This document shows positions 1-11,554 of a DNA stretch of 64,000 bases, piece after piece. Below the pieces are notes generated by a model. That model was not told the DNA's origin. It worked only from the letters and a program-made list of their open reading frames with translations, and did not search any database. Origin of the DNA: Thysanoteuthis rhombus. Taxonomy: Eukaryota > Mollusca > Cephalopoda > Oegopsida > Thysanoteuthidae. The position numbers and the translations under genes were made by a program. The DNA lies in NCBI GenBank assembly GCA_963457665.1, contig OY735215.1:27627097-27691096 (forward strand), read 5' to 3'. The first letter of the stretch is position 1. Each line of letters starts with the position of its first letter.

Positions 1-76
1 TTCATCTATCTATCTATCTCTCACCTATCTGTCTGTCTTTCTGTCTATCAATCTATCTGCTTGCCTATATGTATGA

Positions 77-125
<49 letters not shown>

Positions 126-508
126 AATCTATCTATCTATTTGCTTATCCGTCTCTGTCTGTCTGTCTCTCTTTCTATCTATTCATCTATCTTTCACCTA
201 TCTGTCTGTCTGTCTGTCTGTCAGTCTATCTATCTATCTGCTAGCCTATATGTGTGCCTATCTAGCTATTTGCTTATCTGTCTCTGTCTCATCTCTCTTT
301 CCCCCCTCTCTCTCTCTATCTCTATCTCTATCAATCTATCTGTTTGGTCATGCCTCTGCCTATCTAGATATCTATCTGCCACCTGTCAACGCCGTGAAAA
401 CAAAGCTACCTCCGGTTGCTAAACCTTCTCCAGCAGCTGCAGTGGAAAAAAAAACGCTGGTCATTTGCCTATTTGTCTGTTTGTCAGTCTATTCATCTGT
501 TTGCCGAC

Positions 509-546
<38 letters not shown>

Positions 547-558
547 CATTCTGTTAAA

Positions 559-623
<65 letters not shown>
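1..623. repeat. Compound (TATC)n microsatellite
   Basis: Long runs of TATC/TCTA lie at about 83-125, 508-545 and 560-622, with degenerate TCTG/TGTC stretches between them. A unique-looking island at about 376-460 breaks the array. The long Tyr/Leu/Ser-rich frames over this block are translations of the repeat and not genes. Confidence 0.95.
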
Positions 624-1312
624 CCCTTTCTCCTTTTCACCTTACTCTCCAGCAACCCATTTCTTTCTTTCCTTTATTTCCTTTTTACTTCTCTTTATTT
701 CTTCTAACGTTTCCGTTCTTTCCACCCAATCCTCACTTCATTCTGTACTTCCAAATAATTCAACCTTTTTCTTTTTCTCTTTCACTCACTATCGCTTTAT
801 CTCCTTCCTCACTGATTTACAACACGTTCAGATCCACTTCCTCTTTCAGCATTTAAGGAGCGTCACTTCTGGATTGTCACGTATTCATCTCTGTCCTTCT
901 CACTCTTATCCTATGCTTTCTCTCTCTGCCCTTTCTATTTTCTCTCCACCTACAACGATTATCTCTTTTATCTCTCTTATCTGTGCAATCCAACTCAATC
1001 ACCTCTTTCACGACTTCTTCATTTTCATTCATTTATTTTCTTCTCTTTATAATTGTATTTTTTGATTCCCTGACTCTTTCCTACATTCTCTACTCACCCT
1101 TTTTCTCTTTCTTTTGATTCTTTTCTCTTTCAATCTCTGGATTTCTTTCCTCTCTTTCTTCCTTTCTCTATTCTCTTCCAGCTTTTCCTTCTACCTTTTT
1201 CTCTCTAATCCTTGATTTTTTTTCCGAAGGTGCTTCTTTCTCTTTCTTTCCTTCATTTCTTTCTTTACCTTTATTTTTCATTCCTTTTTTAAAATTTTCT
1301 ATCTCTTACTTG
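624..1312. repeat. Pyrimidine-rich (CTTT/TCTC) low-complexity tract
   Basis: About 690 bases made almost entirely of T and C on the plus strand, in irregular TTTC, TTCC and TCTC units. It could form triplex DNA in principle. No gene signal is seen. Confidence 0.8.
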
Positions 1313-1315
1313 TAT

Positions 1316-1372
1316 AAGTGCGTGCGTGTGTGTATATATGTGTGTGTGTGTGTGTATGTGTGTGTGTTTTGG
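1316..1372. repeat. (TG)n microsatellite
   Basis: Alternating TG with a few TA interruptions. It closes the pyrimidine-rich block. Confidence 0.85.
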
Positions 1373-1719
1373 TCATTTTTTATCTGCTGTAAAGTTTTAC
1401 TGAATGCCCAAGTCTGGTCAAAAGCTGATTTGTTTATTCTTCATGTAGTCAGAAATTTAATTGGCTTGTGATCGGTGTTATATTAATTCGTTCACCATCG
1501 ATGCAGGCTTGTCGGAGCCGCACAGCAGCTGGGCAGGGGGTGTCCGAGGTGGGGGAAAAAGATTATTGGTGAGGCTTGGGGGAGTGGTGGCGTTTGTGGG
1601 TTGGGGTAATTGTTCCAGCAGAAACCTAATCTCATCTATTGATCAAATGGCGGGAAATGGAAAATACCATAGACCATCGAGGGTGAAAGAGAAAGAGAAA
1701 GATAGAGACTGAGATAAAG

Positions 1720-1720
<1 letters not shown>
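1373..1720. other. Low-copy DNA, nothing assigned
   Basis: Normal-complexity sequence with a G-rich patch near 1530-1610. An 83-residue open frame (1461-1712, plus) matches no family I recognise and ends in a Lys/Glu/Arg-rich purine stretch, so I do not call it a gene. Confidence 0.4.
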
Positions 1721-1722
<2 letters not shown>

Positions 1723-1811
<89 letters not shown>

Positions 1812-1948
1812 CGTGTGTGCGTGTGAGCACATTTTTATGTATGTGTTAGTGTGTGTATTTTGCGTGCGTGTTTCTACCAATAATAAGAAGAGAGATAAGG
1901 ACAGAGATAGAGAAGAGGAAAGGAATAGTTTGAGACATACAACGCTTG

Positions 1949-1985
<37 letters not shown>

Positions 1986-2153
1986 ATGTGTGTGTGTATG
2001 TGTGTGTGTGTGTGGATGTGTGTGGATGTATGGGTTTGTTTTTGCGTATGCTAATACTGATAAAAATGGAAGAGATATAAGGATAGATATAGGGAAGGGG
2101 AGACAAATAGACGGATAATGGGACTTGAAGTCACACACACACACACACACACA

Positions 2154-2218
<65 letters not shown>
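1723..2218. repeat. Compound (AT)n / (TG)n / (CA)n block
   Basis: (AT)n at 1723-1808, AT then TG at about 1949-2030, CA at 2132-2154 and (AT)n at 2157-2216, separated by short unique DNA. All Ile/Tyr and His/Thr open frames here are repeat translations. Confidence 0.95.
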
Positions 2219-2220
<2 letters not shown>

Positions 2221-2416
2221 GAGAGTTGTCACATCATTTGTCTGTCTGTCACGCTATAGGAACCACCTAAACATAGGCACACCCACAGTAAATTTGACAT
2301 GCATATACAAATGAACAGGATTTGAACTAAAAGGTTTCGAGAATTGGAAAAGAAAATTAGTCGAAGTTTTTATTACAGCGTAGTTACAATGCAAAACTAC
2401 ATCCTTAATTTCCATT

Positions 2417-2476
<60 letters not shown>

Positions 2477-3015
2477 CAAGTTATGAATCAGTAATTCAAT
2501 TTCCGATGATCGTGAAGAAAATGCATTATTTCATTATATATATATATATATATAACCTCTCACCTTATTTTTGCAGATTTAATTCTTTAAGAGGTCATTA
2601 GAGGGAGAAAATAATTCTCTCTACAAGGGTTCTAAAGTGGAGTAAAAAACCTCTCCCTTTTCAAGGTGTCAAAAAGCGAAGGAAACATTTTTTCACAATA
2701 CAAAAAATTCTAGTCTTTTTTATTTCAATCTTTAAATATTGAACCCAGCGTAGACGTGTATTTCAGCTGGTCTATAAATATTGCATGTGTGTTGAAAAAA
2801 CCCAAAACACTGATAAAGATGTATGAAGAGTGGGGGAAGGGGCAGCAAGAGAGTGACAGAACATTTGAGAGAAATCAAAAACCTAAAAATGTATTCTCTG
2901 TCTCAGTCTCAGCCTCACCCTTTCTTCACACGCACAACACACTCACATACACACACATACAAACATATATAAATATATGTATGCGTTTTCTAAAAGTCCA
3001 TATTTCTGTCCGTCC

Positions 3016-3075
<60 letters not shown>

Positions 3076-3306
3076 AATAATTGTTTTCAAATCCCAGTGG
3101 AGACTTCTCGTATCATTTTCTAATACTGTTGCCAAAGGCACATATCCCACAATTCCCTATGTTCATTCTTATTACAACTCATCTTGGTTATCGTTTTGTC
3201 TTTGACATGTCACCATACTAAACAAATAGAAGATTGAGTACATGACTATTAACTCTATAAGAAAAACTTTACATATATATGTGTACATATATTTGAAACA
3301 AATATT
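2219..3306. other. Low-copy DNA with three (AT)n arrays
   Basis: The (AT)n arrays are at about 2418-2474, 2536-2555 and 3019-3074. The rest is AT-rich unassigned sequence. A CA-rich patch lies near 2930-2965. Confidence 0.6.
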
Positions 3307-3671
3307 GCGTTAAATTATATAGACACTCTTATTCTAAAGGATCTCCTGTCGTTACATGGTTAATGTATCACTTGGCCTAGACAACGAAAATGGAAAAAAA
3401 CAATTGAAGAAAATGGGCTGCTGCAGGAATAGAACCAGCGAGCGATAGGTTGGCCGCTTCAACGTAGCCTTGTCTTTACCATTGGTAAGATGGGCACGCG
3501 CAACGTAGCGTTGAAGCAGCTACCTTATCGGCAGAAGGTTCGATTCCTGTAGCAGCCCTATTTTTTTTAAATCGTTTTTTTTTTTCTATTTACCCTGTCT
3601 AGACAAAATAATACATTCGCTGTTTTATAACGGAAAATCATTTCTAATAAGAGTTTCAATATAATATAATG

Positions 3672-3672
<1 letters not shown>
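3307..3672. mobile_element. Foldback (long inverted-repeat) MITE-like element, R1
   Basis: The two halves are diverged reverse complements. The left arm has landmarks GCGTTAAATTATAT, CACTCTTATT, GATCTCCTGTCG, GCCTAGACA, GGGCTGCTGCAGGAAT and GCTTCAACG. Read backwards from the right end, the other arm gives GCATTATATTATAT, AACTCTTATT, GATTTTCCG, GTCTAGACA, GGGCTGCTACAGGAAT and GCTTCAACG in the same order. The arms are about 160-175 bp and the centre is near 3485. A tRNA-like box B (GGTTCGATTCC) lies in the right arm near 3537-3547. No coding capacity. An (AT)n array abuts the right end. A half copy lies at 37210-37345. It could be a foldback DNA element or two SINEs inserted head to head. Confidence 0.8.

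Positions 3673-3712
<40 letters not shown>
3673..3712. repeat. (AT)n microsatellite at the foldback edge
   Basis: An uninterrupted AT run that begins exactly where the R1 right arm stops. Confidence 0.9.
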
Positions 3713-3716
<4 letters not shown>

Positions 3717-4301
3717 GTTATAAATGTACAAATGAATAATGTCAAAAATTTAAATTTTAAAACTTGACTTCCTTTTTTTCTAGTGACATTCGTTAATTGA
3801 GGTGGAATCGATATTTTTTTTGTCGAAAACGTAAAAACAGCCTTAATCTATTAACAAATCCTCTGCGAGTGCGCAAGAGTTTTTTTCTCACGATTATTGC
3901 ACTTGACAAAAAAAAAACTAAAATTCCAAAGAAGATATCGAGTTTTGCAATGAACTATAATAGATTGTTACGAAGTAAATAATTGTTAGAAGATACACTG
4001 ATACACTGTTAATTCACGAAAAATGCTGACTTCATTAATCTGCGGTGCAGTCATTAACGATTCTTTCACATGTTTTGCGACTATCTACAATCATCTTAAA
4101 AAAATTGTTGTTTTTTTGAAAACCTATATCCAGTCTGAGTGAAGTTGTGATAAAAAGCAACAAAAATATCAAGATTAAGGTAAATATTAGCATGAAAACG
4201 AAAAGAATTGTTCATAACGATTTATGATACTTAAGAATAAATGAATACATTTGTTTACAGCACTGAGAATTTGAAAGTCATACAGAGTCTAAAATAGCAT
4301 T

Positions 4302-4303
<2 letters not shown>
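3713..4303. other. AT-rich low-copy DNA, nothing assigned
   Basis: Many short A and T runs. No repeat partner in the window and no convincing reading frame. The 61-codon frame at 3797-3982 is Lys-rich and unremarkable. Confidence 0.4.

Positions 4304-4370
<67 letters not shown>
4304..4370. repeat. (AT)n microsatellite
   Basis: About 67 bases of AT with one TG interruption near 4341. Confidence 0.95.
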
Positions 4371-4596
4371 CTGATAGCTGAGTATTTAATCTGCATATAA
4401 ACCAGGTTTATTTTGTCCAAATAAATGAATCAATAACACAAATACTATTACGATGCATTTATAATTTTCCAAACTTTCTTAAACTTTCAAAGTTTTGTTT
4501 ATGCACAGCATATATTCTACGATGATTTTTCCCCCAAATTCCCATTAAATTATTCAAGATTGAACAGCCAATTAACCAAACTGCGAATAGAAAACT

Positions 4597-4598
<2 letters not shown>
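4371..4598. other. AT-rich spacer, nothing assigned
   Basis: Unique-looking DNA between two (AT)n arrays. Confidence 0.4.

Positions 4599-4681
<83 letters not shown>
4599..4681. repeat. (AT)n microsatellite
   Basis: About 83 bases of AT, directly joined to the 5' edge of a LINE fragment. Confidence 0.95.
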
Positions 4682-4683
<2 letters not shown>

Positions 4684-5145
4684 GCATATTTTGGAAAACT
4701 GATGGAGAAGAAATAGTGATAAACACAGACAGAGAATATTTGGACCATCAACGATTTGCCGATGACATCGCACTGATATCAGAAACAATACAGGATTTAG
4801 AAAACACGATAAACGATCAGAATGAAGATAACTTCAAAATGGGATAAAATGTGAACAGAAACAAGACAAAAGTAATGTTCACCTCTAAAGTCTGGAAACA
4901 GACCATAAGAACAGAGGTTGAAGATCTAGATGACGTTAGGACAGTTGATAAAAATAGAGAAAGTGAAAATGAAAATTATAATGGTTATTCGGAGAGTATT
5001 TGAATAAACAAGGAGATATATTGAAAAGCACTTCGCTAGCATGCCTAGAACGTCAAGAGTACAATTGATGTGCGATACCGGCTACGAGGCACGAGTGTGA
5101 ATCATGGACACTAACGATACAAAAGGATAATCGTGAGCAGAGCTC
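4682..5145 (+). pseudogene. LINE-A reverse-transcriptase palm fragment
   Basis: In the frame starting near 4682 the translation contains RFADDIALISE, the YADD-type catalytic motif (here FADD) of non-LTR reverse transcriptases. NRNKTKVMF follows about 40 residues on, the usual thumb-side motif of this LINE type. Farther on (about 5074-5125) a degenerate ECESWTL segment corresponds to the Y-x-E-T-W-x-L motif of the same proteins. The 5' edge is cut at an (AT)n array, there is no start, and in-frame stops (the first after NDQNEDNFKMG) and frame changes make it non-functional. Upstream palm motifs and the endonuclease domain are absent. It is a host-genome LINE fossil and probably belongs with the fragments at 36000 and 42590. 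Confidence 0.85.
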
Positions 5146-5723
5146 TTTAGATAAACAAACCATCGTTTATATACTAAGAACTGCTCGTAGATATTTGTAT
5201 GAGCACAAAATGTTATTTTTTCCCTAAGATTGTAGGATTTGAGCAGGATACGTTAAATGAACATAGTAGTTAAGAAACCCTTCCAAATTGCAATCCAAGT
5301 TCGCCTTTTCAATCTCCTCGATAGATTCAGAGCAAGATCTCAGGAGGATATAATATGCATCTTTTTCATATAACAATCTAATCATATTTTTTAAAGTCAT
5401 TTTCCAGAAATATAGCATACAGAACCTTAAAACATGACTAAATGCATGACTTGTTGAGTTGATTGCAAAGATTTGGTCCTACTTGTGTAATGTTCCCGTT
5501 TTTAACTCTCAAAATCATACAAATAAAATGGATGTTTATTCAAATACTTATGATAAGTACTGTACGTATATGCATGTATGTTTGTGTTTATGCGTGTGTG
5601 TGTGTTTTTGTTTATTTGTGGGTGGTTAGGGGGTTGGTTATGGGTGGATGTGTGTGCACTCTCTCATTTTCGCTTTTTTGTTTTTACCTAATCTATTTCC
5701 ATGTGTACGTTTTATTCTTTTAT
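5146..5723. other. Low-copy DNA, nothing assigned
   Basis: Contains a degenerate TG-rich patch at about 5570-5655. A 64-codon minus frame (5224-5418) has mixed composition but no recognised domain. Confidence 0.4.
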
Positions 5724-5874
5724 ATAACCCTTTCAGGATGAAACCTACCATTGCGCTTAATGTCTGAATTAAAATGCCCCGAGGGACTTCTAAAAGAAAG
5801 TTATGGGACATATTTATCCCAGCAGTCATAGCAACAACGAAATAGATGTTTACCATGAGTCTCGAAAGGGTTAA
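5724..5874. mobile_element. Short MITE with CCCTTTC ends
   Basis: About 150 bp that begins AACCCTTTC and ends GAAAGGGTT, a terminal inverted repeat of about 9 bp. The right edge reads GGGTTAA and the left TATAACCC, so a TTAA-like target, as used by piggyBac-type elements, is plausible but imperfect. The interior shares TATGGGACATAT..ATCCCAGC.GTCATAG with 7807-7890. No coding capacity. Confidence 0.6.
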
Positions 5875-5879
5875 TTCAT

Positions 5880-6250
5880 CTCTTTTTATTCGCTGTTTAC
5901 TTTCCTTCTTGATTGCTTCTATTAGATCGTTATTTTTTTTCTTTATTTTATTATTTTTTCTTAATCAGATCCCTCCTCCCTTCCTCACTCCAACTCTTTC
6001 TTCCCTTCTCACGTTCTTCATCCTCTCTGTCTCTCCTACCTCCTTCCTTCCTTCTGACTATCTTCCTTTCTTTCTCCTCCCTTCCTCTTACCTCCCTTCT
6101 TTCCTGTACTTCTTTCCTTAATACCTTCCTTCTTTTGTTTTCCTTTCCTTCTTCCCCTTCTTCCCAATATTTCTTCTTTCAATCTTTCTACCCTGTCTCT
6201 ATTTATCCCTGTCTCCTTGCTCCTCAAGGATTTCATCTTTCCTTCTCTCT
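5880..6250. repeat. Pyrimidine-rich (CTTC/CTTT) tract
   Basis: Almost pure T/C on the plus strand in irregular CTTC units. The overlapping Ser/Leu/Phe frames (plus) and Lys/Glu/Arg frames (minus) come from this composition. Confidence 0.8.
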
Positions 6251-6344
6251 GCTTTAAAAATAAACAAACTGTCTTCCTCCTCTTTGATTTCCTTCCTCAT
6301 ACCCGAAATGAGACAAAAGTGATCCTCAACAACAGAGGGAATGT

Positions 6345-6430
6345 GTATGCATGTGTGTGTGTGTGTGTGTGTGTATGTGTGTGTGTGTGTGTTAGAAAGA
6401 GAAAGAGAGAGAGAGAGAGTGAGAGAGATA
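6345..6430. repeat. (GT)n then (GA)n microsatellite
   Basis: A TG/TA run to about 6392 passes into GAGA to about 6427. Confidence 0.9.
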
Positions 6431-6755
6431 ATCAGCTAGTGCGTCTGTATATATATATCATGAAAATGTGTATGCGTGCATATGTATGTGTATGTGCCTG
6501 TGTGTGTGTTTAAAACAATCCTTGTCGTTGTTTTTGTTTTGTTTAAATTCATACGAGTGGGAGGATCAATAAATCTGTAATCCAAAACGTTGTTATTTGG
6601 TGAATTTTGATCTAGAAGTTTCACGGTATATTGTTCGATCTCGATGATTCCCCGATGAATTAAGAGGAGATTCTGATGAAAATTATTTATTGTTTGAAAT
6701 ACATACTTTTCCATCATTATATTACAAATTTCCAAATGTACACGCACAGAGACAG
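6431..6755. other. Low-copy DNA, nothing assigned
   Basis: Mixed-complexity sequence with a second degenerate TG patch at about 6465-6510. No repeat partner in the window. Confidence 0.4.
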
Positions 6756-6759
6756 ACAT

Positions 6760-6760
<1 letters not shown>

Positions 6761-6845
<85 letters not shown>

Positions 6846-6880
6846 ATAGAGAGTGAGAGAGAAAGAGAGAGAGAGAGCAG
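6761..6880. repeat. Palindromic (CA)n(TA)n(TG)n array plus (GA)n
   Basis: CA repeats (6761-6783), TA repeats (6784-6825) and TG repeats (6826-6846) together form a near-perfect self-complementary block of about 86 bp, followed by GA repeats. Confidence 0.9.
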
Positions 6881-7800
6881 TTGATGGAGAAAGAGAGTCA
6901 CAACTCTTTCGCGAGAGAGAGAAAGGGAGCCTTATTCAAGTGCCCTTTCGTTCCTTTCTGTCCCATCCAATTCTTCCCCTTCGCTCCCCTTCGCTCCCCT
7001 GTCCTTCTCCCCAGAAGCAATTACTGGCCAGCTCTGGCCGGCATCAACGTCTCTGCAGGTTGGAGTTGTCACCAACAAGTCTGATGTCACCAAGGGACTA
7101 ACCGTTGCTAACAACGACGTCTTAGCAACACAATAGCTTCGGCTCGACCTTTCCGGCTGACTATCGATCTGCAGCTGGCATTAGACATCAACACTGATAA
7201 CCATCTCCATCAACCCCGTTGCATTCTGCATTCGGCTCGGGACGTAGATTAACGAAATGGTAACCGAGAGGCTAATTGTTTCGAACCAAATGCTCCGTTG
7301 GCGATGATAGTCATTTGCCTCTCCACAAGGGCAAATACGACAAACAAACAAAAAAAATACTCGCCTAATCCCGAAATGCGTATGACACATTTTAACATCT
7401 TGTTGTTTGCTATCTACATGATTTAGATGTGAGACTGTATCAAGGAAGGTATCGCTATATGGTGCAAGGTAGCTTCCTTTGGTGAGAAATTGTTTCATTC
7501 GATTTCATGGTATGGCTGGAAAGACCTGGAGAAAATCTTGTCGCTGCTCACGACACCGGGTATGGCCAGATTGTCACCCATGTGGATACTGGACAGGCTC
7601 AATGTTGCTTAATTCTGGTGTTCGTACAAGAACCGGTGTATCTAACATGATATCAGTGTGAAATACGAAATAAGGCGATGTTTAAAGCGGAGTCCCAGAC
7701 GTGTATGTGTCGATAGAGGTGAAAATAAAATTGCCAGGTTCTCAGGGATCGTGCTGCAAAAGCGTCAGGGAAACTCACGGTTCATTTTTGTTTGTGCAGT
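6881..7800. other. Low-copy DNA with a GC-richer patch, nothing assigned
   Basis: Sequence at about 6990-7180 is visibly richer in G and C than its surroundings and includes an inverted GGCCAGCTCTGGCC near 7026. Short frames on both strands (for example 7479-7661, Cys/Trp/Arg-rich) match nothing I know. It may be a regulatory or exonic island, but I cannot support a call. Confidence 0.35.
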
Positions 7801-7806
7801 AGGAAG

Positions 7807-7890
7807 TTGTTGACCCTATAGGACATATATATCCCAGCTGTCATAGAAATTTTGGGATATAGATGTTCCCGGAGTCTCAAAATCAATAAT
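7807..7890. mobile_element. Fragment of the CCCTTTC-type MITE
   Basis: Shares the interior landmarks of 5724-5874 in order: AGGACATATATATCCCAGC, GTCATAG, ATAGATGTT and GAGTCTC. The ends are degenerate and no clear terminal repeats remain. Confidence 0.55.
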
Positions 7891-9055
7891 TTCACAAACA
7901 CAACTGAAGTGAAAGTAACACATATTTCATAATCATTTGATGTGGATCTCCCTTCGATAGAGGGTAAAAGCTGTTTTAAGAAAAATCATTGTTCTATTTT
8001 TCTTATATGGAATGGAGTCTCCATTAAATGTAGTGAGCATGTTGCAGTAGTGATGATGAATGTCTTTAGTTGTCCAAATTTCCTTGATAAAGCATTTTCA
8101 TCATCCGTTTTTTACTTTTTTTTTCTTTCTATCATCCTTGTTGCTTTTCATTGCAACTATCAAGACATTCCACGATTGTTAAGTAAGCATTATGGATGGA
8201 ATTAAAGTAGTATCCAATGAGATTTAAACTTGCATCCTGTGTTCTTGTGAGTCTTTCCGGCATGAACACCTACTGATTTGGTCTCAAAGAGCCATAAAAG
8301 GAAAAATTCAGATCTATTCATGTAGCCTCATTCTTCATATAAAAACCAACATTATATATGAAAAGCAAAACTAATAAAAAATCGATTATAGGAAGCATAT
8401 GTTCAATCAGTTTTAGTATGTGTATCAGGTAATGCTTCATTTGTGCTGCGACTCAACCAAATATGAGACATGACTGATCTGAGTCAAAAGGCAACGGAGT
8501 GATGTTCAGTTAATGATATCCCTTGCAACAAAACCACCAAATCTTCGATTTCAAACTTTGTCTCGAACTTGTTAAATCAGCGCCTTGAAAGAGTAATACT
8601 CAGTTGTGTAAGTGATTCAATCAATTTGTTTATAATAATCTTCTCCGCAGGCGCTACCCATCTACTGATATTTGATACGTTGTTTTCAAACTCCTTTTGA
8701 TAATTAATTTAGCTTTATCATCACTTGGTGACCTTTCATTAAGGCCCTGTGCCAAATTTAGATAATCCTGACTAATGTCTACGATACTATCTACAGGGGG
8801 TGTATTATTAAGCAGTCAAGTCTAGTGTAGTGACGTTGGTTCTCATTGTTTGTTCCATCTTTGGAGTCCTGTACGAAAATACCAAGAGAAAAAACCTAAA
8901 TTAAGTCAAGTCAATACCTTCATTATTACGTGCATTTGGCGCCTGTTGTACTGCATTATTTAGCCAGCAAGTCTAAAAAAATACAGCAAGTGTAAAGAAA
9001 TCGGCTCCCATTTGTTGTGGTCATTGTCTAAACTATGTTAAACCTCGGATTTATC
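7891..9055. other. Low-copy DNA with a degenerate tRNA-like patch
   Basis: On the minus strand at about 8215-8290 a box B-like GCAAGTTTAAATCTC follows a possible tRNA-like body, as in old tRNA-derived SINEs. The same GATGCAAGTTxAAATCT string occurs at about 56696-56722. The rest is unassigned. Confidence 0.35.
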
Positions 9056-9059
9056 TTTA

Positions 9060-9425
9060 ATTATACATCCCTCCGATCGTCACCTATGGTGCTGAAACAT
9101 GAAATCTAATCAAAAGATGAGTCAAAAGATGTGACCCTCGACCCTTATGCAACGGACAAAGGAGAGAATTACGCGCAACCTTATACGGAGAAAGCATAAG
9201 ATAGCGCAGAGTATTGGAGTAAAGATGGGAGTTCGAGATATCATAGAAATCATTAGAAGGCTTAATTGGCAACGGACTGCTCACGTTGCATAACCAATGG
9301 ATATCACGACTCAAAACGTTGATCCCCAGAGATCATATGCGAAATTGTGGCCAACAGAAAGTAAGATGACGTGACGATCTAGACAAATTCAGAGAATACT
9401 GCCTTCGCGACGGCTAATGATTATG
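9060..9425 (+). pseudogene. LINE-A C-terminal fragment, copy 1
   Basis: Plus-strand translation in several frames gives the C-terminal part of a LINE protein: an ET(W) region near 9095, then VRDIIEIIRRLNWQ and AHVA (about 9230-9290), then HMRN.GQQK-like sequence and a LDKFREYCL-like end near 9390. The order equals that of the better copy at 36000-36665. Frame changes and stops are frequent. There is no 5' part and no clear TGATGAT tail. Confidence 0.75.
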
Positions 9426-9429
9426 TATC

Positions 9430-10285
9430 AAGTTCGACTGTACAGCAGAACACGGGAACGGTGACCCCTGTCAATGTTTTTGTGTCTCATGCCAAATTGA
9501 AGTGTCTCATTATTCATATCAAATCAAAACAAAGGGGCTTATTGAAGAAAAAGATAATCAAATTGCTGATAACAAAACGCTTAATATCTATATGCTCTGG
9601 CATGGGGCCATTGACCGCAAAGTGAAGGCTTGATTCTGTCATGTTTTCAGCTTTTAGTTATGCAGCTATAATCTATGCCGTCTCGATTGTTAACTATTGT
9701 GTATGTTAATTCTTTCTCTCTCTACCTACCTAGAGTAGTTAATTATGCATTGTATGGGAGCACATACTCACTTAAAAAAAAGTGTCTAGGCAAAATAACA
9801 CGTGAGATAAGTGGAATTGAATTTGATTAGGCGACGCAACCCAAAGACGTATTTGGCTATCCATAAACCTTTAGACATTTTAAAGGTGTGGCCATTTGTC
9901 CAAGGAGAATAGTCTACCGAAACCCCATGATATTTCGTTCAAGTGTAGTGGAGATTTGTTATCTATGTTTGTTTATGGTCATTCGGTGTTTGTATATATT
10001 GGTAGTTGTGGTCATTCACGGAAGAAAGGTGTGTGTAGGTAGGTTCGCTTGTGTATGTTTGCGTCTTGTTCTTGAATGAAACGTATATGCACCGTGAAAC
10101 TTTACACTCGAGTGAAAATATCGAATAATTTCATTATCGTCTGGAATAAATTCATTAGCATTAAGATTGGTCATCTTATTAACAATGTCCAATAGTAAAA
10201 ATTTGAGCAGTGAATGCGAATTGAGTAGTTTTAACGGAAATTTAATTATTGAAATTTTTTGTTACGACTTTAAACTCATCAACAA
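9430..10285. other. Low-copy DNA, nothing assigned
   Basis: AT-rich. A GTGTCTAGGCAAAATAACAC string at about 9781-9800 resembles the outer arm of R1 (GTCTAGACAAAATAATAC near 3598), so a scrap of that family may be present. No gene is recognised. Confidence 0.4.
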
Positions 10286-10289
10286 TCGA

Positions 10290-10800
10290 CGTGATATAAA
10301 AGGTTTGAATTTCAATTTATCATTTTTATTTTTGATTGTTAGAAACAGTTTCAACTCTACACAGTTTGGGAAAGAGACGAAAAGACGATTTCGAACATGG
10401 TAGGGGTGTTGAACTTCAGAATCAGGGTCAATCCCGATGTGTTATGGGTGAAACAAATGATCGAAGTCGGGCAGTTGAGAAATGTAATTTTTGCCTTTAT
10501 CCTGATAGTTATGGAGTCATGAATTGAGGTCGTAGACCACAGAAGATGTTGGATCCTGACGTGGAGACAGTTATCAGAGCGAAGCTTTAATCAGTCCATT
10601 GCTCGTCTGAGAGCAAGAACAGGGATTAAATTTCAAAAAGAGACCATCAGACAAAAAGATAAGAAGTCAGGATTCAGGAAAAGAAAAAAGAGTGCTGTTT
10701 CTAATTCTGAAACTGATCCACAACAATACAGTCTATAATTTGCAAGACTTCATAAGAGGTGGGATGAGGAGTCCAGCTCTAAGACTGATCCACAAACAAT
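10290..10800 (+). pseudogene. Tc1-like DNA transposon fossil, copy 1
   Basis: In the frame near 10528 the translation reads GRRPQKMLDPDVETVIRAK, followed after a stop by SIARLRARTG and IRQKDKKSGFRK. This is the layout of the N-terminal helix-turn-helix region of Tc1-like transposases. The same block recurs, differently decayed, at about 35060-35170 (IIRALKQI, ARLKAKN, RRTIEKSGF). Upstream, FQLYTVWERDEK (about 10350) matches IYTV.ERD near 34850. The catalytic DDE domain is missing here. Stops and frame changes rule out function. I could not find the terminal inverted repeats by eye. Confidence 0.6.
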
Positions 10801-11550
10801 GCAGATCGATATCTCATCTAATTAGTCATTTTTAACCTTTTGTTAAAGAAATGCTATGGTAACAAAGTGCATTACTAATGATCATTTTACGGCCACGCCC
10901 AAGGCAGGTTAGTTCTATTGGAAAGCGGGCAGTCTATATCAGCCAGTTCATCTTCTCTCTATCCAGTATTCTGTTGTGCTAGAGACAAGACGATAACCAA
11001 GACGTGTAGCAATTTGACTGAAAACAGGGAATTATATTTATGCCTTTACCTAAAGTACTTTACCATGAGCTCCTTCCAGAGAAATAAATGCTTCATTTGA
11101 ACAAGTATCGTATCTAATCAGATCATGTTGATATAACCATCGCCAGAAAGTGTCCATGATTAATTTAGTAAAATTGCATGATTTTTCATCAGAATAATTC
11201 TGGACGCCATGATTCTTAGGTGACTCGGCAAAAATTGTAAAACCTGGTAGGAGAATTTTTCACTCATCCATCTATTCCACCAGATATTACTCATTCTGGT
11301 TACCATTTATTCCTGTCTTCACGGATTTACCCATAACGAAAATTCAATTCACAGGAAGACCGCAATAGGCAGCTAGTGCATTTTTTTGCAGAAAAAAATT
11401 AAGATAATTATGAAATTTCATGAAAGGCTGTTCAAGATGGAGGAAAAAACCGTGAATATTTTTTTTTTTTTATAAAGTAAATGTCGGAAATATATTAATA
11501 AAATATGTTGACTTGATAACCCAAACAGATTTTGGTTCACCGAATATATA
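10801..11550. other. Low-copy DNA, nothing assigned
   Basis: Mixed sequence with a poly-T run near 11458-11471. No repeat partner or coding signal found. Confidence 0.4.
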
Positions 11551-11554
11551 TATA

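Noticed and set aside
1632-2150. 172-codon minus open frame and many similar Tyr/Ile, His/Thr or Val/Cys frames elsewhere
   Set aside because: They are translations of (AT)n, (CA)n and (TG)n arrays, with no stop codon by composition only.
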